Of a stretch of 60,772 nt of DNA, positions 51,753-60,659 are shown piece by piece. Source of the DNA: Fibrobacter sp. (GTDB lineage: Bacteria; Fibrobacterota; Chitinivibrionia; Chitinivibrionales; Chitinispirillaceae); contig JAAZBG010000159.1 in the NCBI GenBank assembly GCA_012513915.1, forward strand, positions 1 through 60,772, given 5' to 3'. A program made the position numbers and the translations under genes. The notes under the pieces are model-generated. The model was not told where the DNA came from. It saw nothing but the letters and a program-made list of their open reading frames with translations, and ran no database searches. Within the stretch, counting starts at the first letter, position 1, and every line of letters begins with the position of its first letter.

Positions 51753-52256
51753 ATGTCAAATCAGTTACCGGTGATCGGTGTCATTGGCGGCCATAATGCA
51801 TCAACAGGAAATCTTGATCTGGCGTATGAAGTCGGTCAACATATTGCTGCACGCGGGGCAGTACTTGCGTGCGGTGGTCTTGATGGAATCATGGAAGCCG
51901 CGAGTAGAGGGGCATTTGAAAACGGCGGAACGGTACTTGGAATACTTCCGGGAAGTTCCAAGGGTGATGCAAATCCATATGTAACGATCGCCATTCCGAC
52001 ATCACTGGGAATATCCCGTAATATGCAGGTAGTCAATGCATCTGATGTTATCATTGCATTTCCGGGAGCTTACGGGACACTCAGTGAAATAGCACTCGCA
52101 CTCGCGTCAGATAAAACGGTAATCTGCTTCCCGGGTACATGGGATATTAAAAGAATCGGCATCGTTGATCTTGCAAAATTCAAAGAGGCATTTGATGCCC
52201 GGATGGCGATAGGGTTTGCGCTGGATGCGATACGGGTTGCCACATCCAGACTATAG
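51753..52256 (+). CDS. SLOG/LOG-like nucleotide-binding protein (TIGR00725 family)
   Basis: A 167-residue Rossmann-like protein. The N-terminal VIGVIGGHNA, then ACGGLDGIMEAASRGA, and FPGAYGTLSEIALAL correspond to the nucleotide-binding loops of the LOG ('lysine decarboxylase-like') superfamily. The PGG-x-GT-x2-E signature is present as PGAYGTLSE. It is closer to the TIGR00725 / Moco-carrier-like branch than to cytokinin-activating LOG enzymes. Last gene of the pgi-yjbQ-TIGR00725 operon. No terminator hairpin is evident after it. Confidence 0.87.
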   Translation: MSNQLPVIGVIGGHNASTGNLDLAYEVGQHIAARGAVLACGGLDGIMEAASRGAFENGGTVLGILPGSSKGDANPYVTIAIPTSLGISRNMQVVNASDVIIAFPGAYGTLSEIALALASDKTVICFPGTWDIKRIGIVDLAKFKEAFDARMAIGFALDAIRVATSRL

Positions 52257-52562
52257 CAATTCTATTATTCCATAAAACCTGTTCATCAGTGAACTCCACG
52301 ATCGCAATAAGTGTATAGTTTTTCACAACACATTACATTTAACTCGCATAAAAACTGCACATTTTGCTTTTTCCAGATATTTTCAGCATATTTCCCTTAC
52401 TATTAATTTAGTCATAATTTATTCAATGACAGAGACTTGCGAAAATCATTCCAAATCCTGAGCAACCCTGGCAATTGACTAACGTACTTTCCTGAATTAA
52501 TTTAATTAAATAGTGTTAAACTCCTACTATTCATACACATATCACTGTCGGAGGAATTGGTT
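52257..52562. other. Gap before the large GH106-like gene
   Basis: AT-rich. It contains a palindromic AATTAATTTAATTAAA-type stretch near 52496-52511 and a possible -35 TTGACT near 52476. No gene, riboswitch or strong hairpin is seen. Confidence 0.4.
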
Positions 52563-55500
52563 TTGAAAAGTCTCAAAAATATCCTCGGAAAACCGGCCCC
52601 TGAATCCTATCCATGGGCGATCTGGAACTGGAATGGTATCATTACTCCAGAAAAAATCAATGTTCAGTTCAAAGGGTTTGTTGACGCATTATTTGGCGGT
52701 ATTATCATCCGGCCATCTGTAGACATGTCACCCGGCTTTCTTTCCGATGAATTCCTAACATACATCGAACAAGTAGTCGCCCTTGCAAAAGAGCACTCCG
52801 TGCAGCTTAGAATCTATGAGGATCTCACATTAAAGAAATCCACTCTTTTTGCTGCATCAATCAGTCAGTCGGTAAAACTTCGGGCCCAGCGGCTGGTACT
52901 TGAACAGTCAATTACGCCATCGGAACAGGATGACTTTACGCTGCACATCGACAATCCGGAAACAGCGATTGTCCTCGCGGTTAAAGTTAATGATCATCAA
53001 ATTAATATCGCCGATACAAAGCAGCTTGCCATAAAGTCTGACAAAAACAGCATCGTATGGAAAGTGCAGGCTGGTGAATGGCGGCTGATAGTTCTTCGTA
53101 AGCAGTTTGTCTATGATACCGACAACCGCTATCTACCCAATCTGCTTAACAGTAAAACTGTCTCCACCTTTACACAACAGGTTTTTGATCCGCTTAAACA
53201 ACTGCTTGAGGCATCAGGTGTTGTTTTTAACGGATTTGTTACATCAATTCCATCAATTAATCCGTCCGACAATGGAATTCCCTGGGATGATGATCTCATT
53301 GCTGCCTATAAGACAGCTTTTAAAAAAGATCTCATAAAAATGCTCCCGGCATTCTTCTTTGAGAACTGTACACAAGCACAAAAAGTCCGTCAACAATTCT
53401 ATACGTTTGTTTTTAACACTGTCAACAATAACTTTATTGCCCCACTTGAAGCATGGTTGAAAAAGAACCACCTTTCGACATGGATACTTTTTAGTGATCT
53501 TTCAAAGCGTATAGTGTCAAATGAACTTGATGGTGAAATGATCAGTTCTGGCTGTGTATCGCCGATATGTGGGCTTGACAGTAATAAAGATATAGCTGAA
53601 AATCAGGGGGCATTGCGGTTATTTGCAAACAGACGCGTTCTTGAACGGAAGGGTGAATGCGTGACAATTATTGGTCATAATCAGGCAAATACTTCAGCGA
53701 TGCTTCAGCATTTTAAGCGTAACGTCGATCTGGTAACAACAATAGCACCGGGTACAATTGTCTATGATGGTTTCTATGTTAACCAGGAGTACAATGTATC
53801 ACTAAATAGTTCAATAAACATATTCACCTATTCCCCGGAATGGCGTTTCATTGGCGATCTTTGTCAGTACACAGCACGAGTCAACGAACTTGTTAAAAAT
53901 GTCGCATGGACAAAACAGGCGCTTGTTCTCTCTCCGCTAACAGAAATGCTTTCTGATTACTTTCCAAACAACAATTCGTACAGCAGAAAAGGGTATGAGC
54001 TTTTCTCAAAGACAATTGCAACGCTTGACAGACTAAGTATTTCATACGACGTTGTCAGTGATGACTGTCTCTCATCATGTGAAATCAGCGAAAACGGCGG
54101 TATTTCAATTGCACATTTATCAAGAAGCGGAATCTGTAATGCCATTATAATACCATTCGCTCCGCTAATTTCAAAAACGACGCTTTCATTTATCGAAAAA
54201 GCAGTTCAAAAAAATATAAAAGTATTTTTTATTGATGAAGTACCGAAGGGGACGCTTGAGGATGGCATTACGCCATCAATTACCAACAAAATTATGAAGC
54301 TGCTTGACCCAAAGAAAAATTATGTGTCAGTGGTCAAATCGGACTCTCCCGACAGCGGTCTGGCAGAAATTGAAACGCCCTTTTTTACAATAGCGAACTC
54401 ACACCGCGACAGTGATATCCTCGTCTCTTATGGCAAATCTGAAAACTTCGACATTTATTTAATGCACAACACATCTGATGTTAAAGATCAGGTGCTGCAT
54501 GTCACCATGCCTGATTATAAACATATCAGCGTTGCAGACATTGAAAAAGGTGAACTCTTCGAACTTGAAAATATTGAACGGGGGGATGGCGCAGCGCATC
54601 TTGACATGTGCTTTATGCCTTCAGAAACATTTATTCTCCTGGGATCATCAGTAAAAATCGCGAATACAGTTTTCGAAAAGTTTGCTAAAACAGGTGTCAA
54701 CCCATTTGCTCTCTATCACCGGTGTTACAGGATTATTTTAAAACCCCAGTGGAACTTCACAACGCCATCACAAAACTCCCTGCCGCTTGGCAATTGGAGC
54801 ATGCGTATGGGACTTAGTCGTGACAGTGGTGTTTTTTCTCATTTTTATGAATCCAACATTCAGATCAGGAGTTCACTATCAACGTGCTATCTTGCACTGA
54901 ACGACACCCTGCTTTTCAATCCTGATAAATGTTCTGACGACCCAGGTATTGAAATTCTTGTCAATGGTATCAAAATTGACAAGCAGTTAAACTACTCACT
55001 TCCCGGGGGAGATAATGGTACTGATTCTCAGCGATCAGATTTCGGAATACCCGATATCGAACTCAACCAGATTTTGTGCAGCCATAATTCGATTTTTAAC
55101 ATTGTGCCACTTCTTGTCAATGGCGGAAATCGTATTTCAATCAGAACGACTGGCAGAAATCCATTACCGCAGGCAATGTATCTTCCACCGCAGCTTTTGG
55201 GTGACTTTACAATCATTAAAGACAAGTCCGGTCTGATTCTTGACAAGACACCGTCAATTGCAGGATACGGTTCCTGGACCAGGTACGGCTATCCCTTTCT
55301 CAGCGGTAAAGGTATCTACAGTCAGACATTTGAAGTCCCGAATGAATATGAAAAAATAATTCTCCGGTTTCTTCAGGTAAGCGGATCATTACAGGTTCGT
55401 ATTAACGGTAAAAACCTCGGCATTATCAACTGGCATCCGTTTGAACTTGACATTACAAAACACTGTATCCCCAAGCGAAACGAGATTGATATTTGCGTTG

Positions 55501-55580
55501 TCAACTCAGCCGACAATGTAATACGGATGAGCAGTCAGGCATCTGGGCTAATTGGTGAAGTATTCCTTGATGTGTACTGA
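52563..55580 (+). CDS. Large GH106-like glycoside hydrolase, apparently cytoplasmic
   Basis: A protein of about 1005 residues. The start is TTG at 52563, 8 nt after GGAGG; the earlier TTG at 52557 is too close. The middle has the layout of GH106 alpha-L-rhamnosidase-like enzymes: LLNSKTVSTF, a (beta/alpha)8-type region with PWDDDLIAAYKTAFKKDLI, then VLSPLTEMLSDYFP and LDRLSISYDVVSDD. The C-terminal part contains a jelly-roll domain with YSQTFEVPNEYEKIILRFLQVSG and NGKNLGIINWHPFELDIT. There is no signal peptide, unlike most GH106 enzymes, so it would act on imported oligosaccharide. Family assignment is by layout and short motifs only. Catalytic Glu residues cannot be placed with certainty. 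Confidence 0.6.
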   Translation: MKSLKNILGKPAPESYPWAIWNWNGIITPEKINVQFKGFVDALFGGIIIRPSVDMSPGFLSDEFLTYIEQVVALAKEHSVQLRIYEDLTLKKSTLFAASISQSVKLRAQRLVLEQSITPSEQDDFTLHIDNPETAIVLAVKVNDHQINIADTKQLAIKSDKNSIVWKVQAGEWRLIVLRKQFVYDTDNRYLPNLLNSKTVSTFTQQVFDPLKQLLEASGVVFNGFVTSIPSINPSDNGIPWDDDLIAAYKTAFKKDLIKMLPAFFFENCTQAQKVRQQFYTFVFNTVNNNFIAPLEAWLKKNHLSTWILFSDLSKRIVSNELDGEMISSGCVSPICGLDSNKDIAENQGALRLFANRRVLERKGECVTIIGHNQANTSAMLQHFKRNVDLVTTIAPGTIVYDGFYVNQEYNVSLNSSINIFTYSPEWRFIGDLCQYTARVNELVKNVAWTKQALVLSPLTEMLSDYFPNNNSYSRKGYELFSKTIATLDRLSISYDVVSDDCLSSCEISENGGISIAHLSRSGICNAIIIPFAPLISKTTLSFIEKAVQKNIKVFFIDEVPKGTLEDGITPSITNKIMKLLDPKKNYVSVVKSDSPDSGLAEIETPFFTIANSHRDSDILVSYGKSENFDIYLMHNTSDVKDQVLHVTMPDYKHISVADIEKGELFELENIERGDGAAHLDMCFMPSETFILLGSSVKIANTVFEKFAKTGVNPFALYHRCYRIILKPQWNFTTPSQNSLPLGNWSMRMGLSRDSGVFSHFYESNIQIRSSLSTCYLALNDTLLFNPDKCSDDPGIEILVNGIKIDKQLNYSLPGGDNGTDSQRSDFGIPDIELNQILCSHNSIFNIVPLLVNGGNRISIRTTGRNPLPQAMYLPPQLLGDFTIIKDKSGLILDKTPSIAGYGSWTRYGYPFLSGKGIYSQTFEVPNEYEKIILRFLQVSGSLQVRINGKNLGIINWHPFELDITKHCIPKRNEIDICVVNSADNVIRMSSQASGLIGEVFLDVY

Positions 55581-55723
55581 TACGTTCCACATAGCGCTAC
55601 CAAAATCGCCCGCGGGAGGGAGACATAATTGGTTTAAGGACAGTATTACAGCTATCAACTTTCGTCTACCAATTCATAATACTTGCCCTTTTATGTATCA
55701 TAAACTATTTTATGTGAAATTTC

Positions 55724-55797
55724 GGGCCAATAACTCAGTCGGTTAGAGTAGCGGACTCATAATCCGTTAGTCCAAGGTTCGAGTCCTTGTTGGCCCA
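55724..55797 (+). tRNA. tRNA with anticodon CAT (Met elongator or lysidine-modified Ile2)
   Basis: A 74-nt cloverleaf. The acceptor GGGCCAA (55724-55730) pairs with TTGGCCC (55790-55796), the discriminator is A55797, the anticodon loop is CTCATAA, and the T arm is CAAGG-TTCGAGT-CCTTG. The acceptor 1-72 pair is G-C, so it is not an initiator. Met and Ile2 cannot be separated by eye. Confidence 0.93.
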
Positions 55798-55826
55798 TTA
55801 TTATTTGATTTTCTGTGGGAGGAATT

Positions 55827-55880
55827 TTGCAAACATCACTGGTTTGCGGTAGTTTGTTTGTGATGAGATGCCCACTTTAA
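55827..55880 (+). CDS. Possible 17-residue leader peptide
   Basis: A TTG-initiated frame coding MQTSLVCGSLFVMRCPL has GGGAGGA 5 nt upstream. Its stop (55878-55880) lies at the foot of the terminator hairpin at 55879. It may be a leader peptide or chance. No homology can be assessed at this length. Confidence 0.25.
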   Translation: MQTSLVCGSLFVMRCPL

Positions 55881-55917
55881 AAAGCACCCCTCTATTTATA
55901 CAGCGGTGCTTTTTTTA
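55879..55917 (+). terminator. Terminator between tRNA(CAT) and the zinc-ribbon gene
   Basis: AAAAAGCACC pairs with GGTGCTTTTT (10 bp) across a 16-nt loop and is followed by T residues. Confidence 0.88.
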
Positions 55918-55941
55918 TTTGTAATACTTTTCGGAGGAACC

Positions 55942-56667
55942 ATGAATCAGGAACTTGAATACCTCGTACAGCTTCAGGAAATAGATCTTCGCATACGCGA
56001 ACAGGAATTGGCTCAGGAGCAATACCCCTCAGCTGTTACAGAACTTGAACAGGCGATTGCAAAAGCTAAAAATGCACTCGATCATGCTTCAAAAAAGCTC
56101 CAGAAATCAGAATCGGAAAAGAAAACATTTGAAGATCAGATTGAACAGGTAAAATCACAGCTTGACAAAAGTCAGGAACGTCTTAATTCCATTAAAACCA
56201 ACCGCGAATATGATGCTGTTCATGCAGAAATTGAAGCTCAGAAACATATGCTTGCAACCGCAGAGACCAAGAGTAAAAATTTTCTTGATGATCTTACCAG
56301 GATGCAGGCAAACGTTGATAAGTGTGCTGCTGAATTTGAGCAAATTAAAGGTGAGAACGAGCCTAAAATTGCTGATCTTAAAGAAAAAATCGGCTCTATT
56401 GATTCCAAAATCGCCGCTATTTCTAAAGAACGTGATGTTATTATTCCGAAAATCAGCAAACAGTACCTCCGTTCCTACGATTTAATCCATAAAAAGCGTA
56501 AAAATGGCAAGGCAATCAGCTATGTTGCTACGAGAACCTGCGGAATTTGTTACAAAGTGCTTGAACCTCAACTTATTAATGAGATTAAGCGTGGATTGAA
56601 AATGATACTCTGCCAGAACTGCGGATCGATTCTGATATGGGAAGACAGATCCAAGGGAAACACCTGA
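55942..56667 (+). CDS. Coiled-coil protein with C-terminal C4 zinc ribbon (CT398/DUF164 family)
   Basis: A 241-residue cytosolic protein. The frame is open from 55906 but the ATG at 55942 follows GGAGGA. Residues 1-180 form a long antiparallel coiled coil (heptads such as LEQAIAKAKNALDHASKKLQ, and the family segment SIKTNREYDAVHAEIEAQK). The end is a zinc ribbon, CGICY ... ILCQNCGSILIW. The family is widely conserved and has been linked to RNA polymerase or flagellar-sigma-54 partners in Chlamydia (CT398 binds sigma-54). That is of interest because rpoN is in this window, although a role here is inference. Confidence 0.93.
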   Translation: MNQELEYLVQLQEIDLRIREQELAQEQYPSAVTELEQAIAKAKNALDHASKKLQKSESEKKTFEDQIEQVKSQLDKSQERLNSIKTNREYDAVHAEIEAQKHMLATAETKSKNFLDDLTRMQANVDKCAAEFEQIKGENEPKIADLKEKIGSIDSKIAAISKERDVIIPKISKQYLRSYDLIHKKRKNGKAISYVATRTCGICYKVLEPQLINEIKRGLKMILCQNCGSILIWEDRSKGNT

Positions 56668-56722
56668 TTAACTGGTGAATGATGCTGGAATCTTCAACTC
56701 TCCGGAAAAAGCAGTTTGACTT

Positions 56723-58609
56723 ATGAAAAGAAATGTAACACTTTACCGGAGAATGCTTTCATACCTCCTTGTATATTGGCCCTGGATACTGATTTCTCTT
56801 ATCCTGTCATTTCTTGTCGTTATTTTTGAGGCATCATCACTTTGGTTTGGTATAAATGTTATTCAGACACTTTTCCAGCCGGAAACAGCAACAAATATTG
56901 TAAAACCACACTATGACTTCAAGGGAATTGGTTCCATAATCAGTGATCATAGTACGTTTCTTACCTATTGTAACGAGTTACTTAAATACTATTCATGGGT
57001 TCTCATACGAAGAGACAACCCGCTTGACACACTAAAATTTGTGTGTGCCATGATGGCAGTTACTTTTCTTGGCAAAAATGTTTTTATCTATACGAAATCG
57101 CTTGTTGCCGCAAAACTCAATTTAAATATTGTCAAAGATATGCGTAACCAGCTCTATGACCATGCGATGCGTTTACCTGTCTCATTTTTCGACCGTTCGC
57201 GCTCCGGAAACATGCTCTCACTGATAACAAATGATATCCAGACCATTAATACATCAATTACCGGAACACTGGACAAGCTATTCACAGAACCCATGAGACT
57301 GGTTTGTTTTATTGGTCTGCTTTTTATTATTAATCTTAAACTGACACTTGTTGTGTTCCTGTTATTTCCAATTCTGGGCATCTTTATCGGCAGCATCGGC
57401 CGCGCGGTTCGACGCCGCAGTAAACGGGTGCTCGAATATATGGCCGGCTTACTTTCGATACTTCATGAAACACTTGGTGGCATCCGTGCAGTAAAAATGT
57501 TTAATATGAATGCTATCGAATCCAAAAAATTCTCTAAAGAAAATGATTACTTCATTCATCATTCCTATCGTTCAACAGCAATAGGTGCATTGTCAAGCCC
57601 ATTCACTGAAGTAGTCGGTGTTGCAGCAGTAATAATCCTGATCTGGTACGGTGGTCATCAGACCATCTCGTCGTCAAGTTTCAGGGCCGAGGATTTCATG
57701 CGCTTTCTCGTTATTTTATTCTCAATTTTTAAACCGTTAAAACTCCTTACCGATGTTAATAACCAGATCAATCAGGGTTTCTCTGCAGCTGAAAGAGTAT
57801 TTTCCGTACTTGATTCAAAACCGGAATTGCTTGTTGAACTGAAACAGGAGAATGTACCGGTATTTAACAAACAAATAGAATTCCGGAACGTCAACTTTAC
57901 CTACCCCGGAACAACAAAGCAGGTACTTAGCGGAATTAATTTCACGATCAATAAAGGGTCTATCGTTGCACTGGTTGGTTCAAGCGGTGCTGGCAAGAGT
58001 ACCATTCTTGATCTTGTTCCACGTTTTTATGATGTCTCATCAGGGCAGATCCTTATTGACAACAGGGACATTAGCAGCATGGATCTTGTCGGACTTCGTC
58101 ATCTCTTCGGCATTGTCTCTCAGGAAACAGTTCTCTTTAATGATACAGTGTTCAACAACATAGCGTACGGTATCGAAAATGCAACCTTCGATCAGGTTAA
58201 AAGTGCCGCTGAAGCTGCAAATGCATGGGAATTCATTGAGAAGATGCCTAAGGGGCCTGATACGATTATCGGTGAACGGGGAGTGATGTTAAGCGGCGGC
58301 CAGCGTCAACGATTATCAATAGCCCGCGCGCTGCTCAGAAACCCGCCGTTACTCATTCTTGACGAAGCGACATCGGCACTTGATACAGAATCGGAAAAAT
58401 ATGTTCAAACTGCAATTAATACGCTTATTAAAACCCGTACAGCCCTTGTTGTAGCACACCGTCTCTCAACAATTCGCCACGCAGACAAGATTATTGTTCT
58501 TGAAGCCGGTAAAATTGTCGAGGAAGGCACTCATGATGACCTTCTCGCACTTGGTAAACGATACAAATATTTTTATGATATACAGTTCGCGAATCATCGT
58601 GATTCGTAA
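56723..58609 (+). CDS. ABC exporter, fused permease and ATPase (MsbA/lipid A flippase-like)
   Basis: A 628-residue half-transporter. Six membrane helices occupy about residues 1-345, with an unusually long first periplasmic loop (about 45-105, KPHYDFKGIGSIISDHSTF). The ATPase has GSSGAGKST (Walker A), LSGGQRQRLSIARALL (signature), LLILDEATSALD (Walker B) and the switch His in VVAHRLST. The closest type I recognise is MsbA-like type IV exporters moving lipid-linked oligosaccharide or lipid A. The substrate is not decided by sequence. It starts 55 bp after the zinc-ribbon gene and may share its transcript. Confidence 0.92.
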   Translation: MKRNVTLYRRMLSYLLVYWPWILISLILSFLVVIFEASSLWFGINVIQTLFQPETATNIVKPHYDFKGIGSIISDHSTFLTYCNELLKYYSWVLIRRDNPLDTLKFVCAMMAVTFLGKNVFIYTKSLVAAKLNLNIVKDMRNQLYDHAMRLPVSFFDRSRSGNMLSLITNDIQTINTSITGTLDKLFTEPMRLVCFIGLLFIINLKLTLVVFLLFPILGIFIGSIGRAVRRRSKRVLEYMAGLLSILHETLGGIRAVKMFNMNAIESKKFSKENDYFIHHSYRSTAIGALSSPFTEVVGVAAVIILIWYGGHQTISSSSFRAEDFMRFLVILFSIFKPLKLLTDVNNQINQGFSAAERVFSVLDSKPELLVELKQENVPVFNKQIEFRNVNFTYPGTTKQVLSGINFTINKGSIVALVGSSGAGKSTILDLVPRFYDVSSGQILIDNRDISSMDLVGLRHLFGIVSQETVLFNDTVFNNIAYGIENATFDQVKSAAEAANAWEFIEKMPKGPDTIIGERGVMLSGGQRQRLSIARALLRNPPLLILDEATSALDTESEKYVQTAINTLIKTRTALVVAHRLSTIRHADKIIVLEAGKIVEEGTHDDLLALGKRYKYFYDIQFANHRDS

Positions 58610-58632
58610 TTCGTTTGTTTCTGACTTAGATT

Positions 58633-58653
58633 CCAGAGCCACAAGGGCTCTGG
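58633..58653. terminator. Hairpin between converging genes
   Basis: CCAGAGCC and GGCTCTGG form an 8-bp stem with a 5-nt loop between the exporter and the CDP-alcohol phosphotransferase. The lack of a T run makes terminator function uncertain. Confidence 0.5.
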
Positions 58654-58681
58654 CTACAGGATTCTGAATTCTGGATTTTCC

Positions 58682-58695
58682 TTGCTACTTGCTAC
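58682..58695. repeat. Heptanucleotide tandem repeat, locus D
   Basis: Two perfect TTGCTAC units (reverse complement GTAGCAA, as in locus C). The repeat includes the stop codon of the minus-strand gene. Upstream at about 58659-58679 lie further 7-nt phased units of another sequence (GGATTCT-like). Confidence 0.55.
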
Positions 58696-59291
58696 TTCTT
58701 CGGCTGCATCACCTTTGCGAACACATGCCGGTTTGGAATGATGTAATCAATAACTGAAAATGCTGTGTACAGCGCCACTGCAAGCATTATCCAGAACCCG
58801 GTATGATACCCACCGGTTTGAAGTGGAATTATGTCGATTCCGTAGTTATTAAGCAGTATGATCCCAACTATCAGATACGACGCAATCGCCTGGAACACCG
58901 CCTTTATTTTACCTGATTTTCTTGCCGCCTGAACGATACCATTGCTCGCACAGACAATCCGTAAAAGCTGCATAAATGCATCACGATAGAAAAATATCAG
59001 ATACATCCAGAGCGGTATAATTCCTGTTAATAAGAAAGCGATAAACACCGTCTGACGTGAAACACTGTCAGCTATGGGATCACAGACTTTCCCAAAATCG
59101 GTCACCTCTTTGCGACTGCGGGCCACCATGCCATCAAACATATCTGACAATTCAATCAACGTTAAAAGCGCCAATGAGATCCAAAGCCATGCAACACCGG
59201 ATTGTTCATTACCGTAGCCGGAAATGAATACATAGGCGAAAACCGGGGCAACAGCGACTCGGGATACGGTAAGCATTGTAGCTAAATTCAT
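58692..59291 (-). CDS. CDP-alcohol phosphatidyltransferase (PgsA-like)
   Basis: A 199-residue integral membrane enzyme that condenses a CDP-diacylglycerol with an alcohol such as glycerol-3-P or inositol-P. The complete signature D-G-x2-A-R-x8-G-x3-D-x3-D is DGMVARSRKEVTDFGKVCD plus PIAD, at about residues 53-75. There are six predicted membrane helices. It resembles PgsA, but several bacterial paralogues share this form, so the product is not certain. It converges on the exporter gene. Confidence 0.9.
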   Translation of the reverse strand: MNLATMLTVSRVAVAPVFAYVFISGYGNEQSGVAWLWISLALLTLIELSDMFDGMVARSRKEVTDFGKVCDPIADSVSRQTVFIAFLLTGIIPLWMYLIFFYRDAFMQLLRIVCASNGIVQAARKSGKIKAVFQAIASYLIVGIILLNNYGIDIIPLQTGGYHTGFWIMLAVALYTAFSVIDYIIPNRHVFAKVMQPKK

Positions 59292-59451
59292 TCATTATTC
59301 CTTTTTGTAGCATTAGTTAAAACCGACTTTACTATCTGACATCCACACATAGAAAATACTCCAAAAGCATACTTAATATGTTTTATGCCCGGCTTGAACT
59401 TGTCAATAAATTATGTTTTTCAGAATTCGCACATCAGGCATTTCAGGTGTA

Positions 59452-59479
59452 GTGACAAGTGACGAGTAACGAGTGACTT
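59452..59479. repeat. Heptanucleotide tandem repeat, locus E
   Basis: Four phased 7-mers (GTGACAA, then GTGACGA, then GTAACGA, then a decayed unit) with the same consensus as loci A and B. Confidence 0.68.
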
Positions 59480-59553
59480 GCAGAGTAGAATATTGTGTGT
59501 GATAAAGCAGGTCTTGAAACCACATTTCGGCGATTTCATGTTACAATAAGGCA

Positions 59554-59581
59554 GGGGATGACTCAGAAATTGAGTCACCCC
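59554..59581 (-). terminator. Hairpin downstream of the GH30 gene
   Basis: TGACTCA/TGAGTCA plus GGGG/CCCC with one bulge and a 5-nt loop. A strong stem, but no T run on the minus strand. Confidence 0.55.
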
Positions 59582-59591
59582 CCCATAGTAA

Positions 59592-60659
59592 TCATTTCTT
59601 TACGATAAGGGTTGCAAAGCTTTCGGGTGGAATTTCTATCGAATAAAATTTACCATCAATATTACCTGTGACAATGCGCTTCTTTTTATGCTCGTTTAAT
59701 AGCTCAACAACGACACTGCCATTCGGAGTGGCGAATGCAATCGCTGACTCATAGGAACCCTTTGTGTCAACATACTGTGATCCTGTGGGAATATAACGGC
59801 TGAAGTGTTCGAACGCCCTGAACATCGGAGTATAAGTTACCTTTCTGGTAATCGTATCAATCACAATAGCACTATTCTGGGGCCAGCGTTTTCTTTTATC
59901 GATATTCATGCCATGCTGATCAAGAATAATATTCCAGAGCAAATAGCTTTCTGCACCCTTGGAGAAATAACTTTTCATGCGCGTCCATGTGTAGGCTGCA
60001 TATTTGAAATCGTTTGCTGCATGGTCGGGATTAAAACCCGGTAACCAGTGCCAGTTACCACAATCGGTTTCGGTCTGCATAATTGGAATTCCGGGATGAT
60101 TCGCTAAAAGCTCTTCGATCTGCGAATCGGCATTCCATTGAAGTCCGACGATACCGACGTACTTTTTAGCCTCCGGATCATCAAGAACAGTCTTAAGAAA
60201 GCTGCTATACTTACCATCATTAATGGTTCCAAGCATGATACTGGTTGACAGATTACGTTCTGCAAAAGTCGGGCCCATAAAGTCTTTTATAAAGGTACGC
60301 CATTGTTCAGGTTTCCACCCGCCATTAGGGTAGCCGGTTACCACTGTGGGTTCATTTTGAACTGCAACCGATGTAATATTCATACCCAGCTTTCCGTATT
60401 CTTCAGCAAACTTTGCAAGGTAGAGGGCATATGCCTTGTAGTACTTAGGGTCATCAATGAAGTTTCCTGCTTCATATTCGTTGTTATCTTTCATCCATAT
60501 AGGAGGTGTCCACACAGATCCCCAGAGTTTCAGGTCAGGCCGGATCGCCTGCGCTGCTTTTATAAATGGAATCAAATATTTTTTATCGCGATCGAGCGTA
60601 AAATTTGTCATATCGAAATCATCTTCAACAGGCGCAAGTGTATAACTGTCCCCTCTCAC
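59592..60659 (-). pseudogene. 5'-truncated GH30 family glycoside hydrolase (glucosylceramidase-like)
   Basis: 355 codons of a GH30 enzyme. Both catalytic carboxylates are kept: the acid/base Glu103 in VAVQNEPTV and the nucleophile Glu198 in PIMQTETDCG. So are WTPPIWMK, LLWNIILDQHG, and the C-terminal beta domain (VVVELLNEHKK ... FATLIVKK). The frame begins inside the family at the segment equivalent to SYTYDD (here SYTLAPVEDD). The signal peptide and the first 100 or so residues of the barrel are missing. Upstream in frame there is a TAG four codons before the first GTG, no ribosome-binding site, and AT-rich DNA to the window edge. It is probably a broken gene; a frameshifted or split 5' part beyond the window cannot be excluded. 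Confidence 0.85.
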
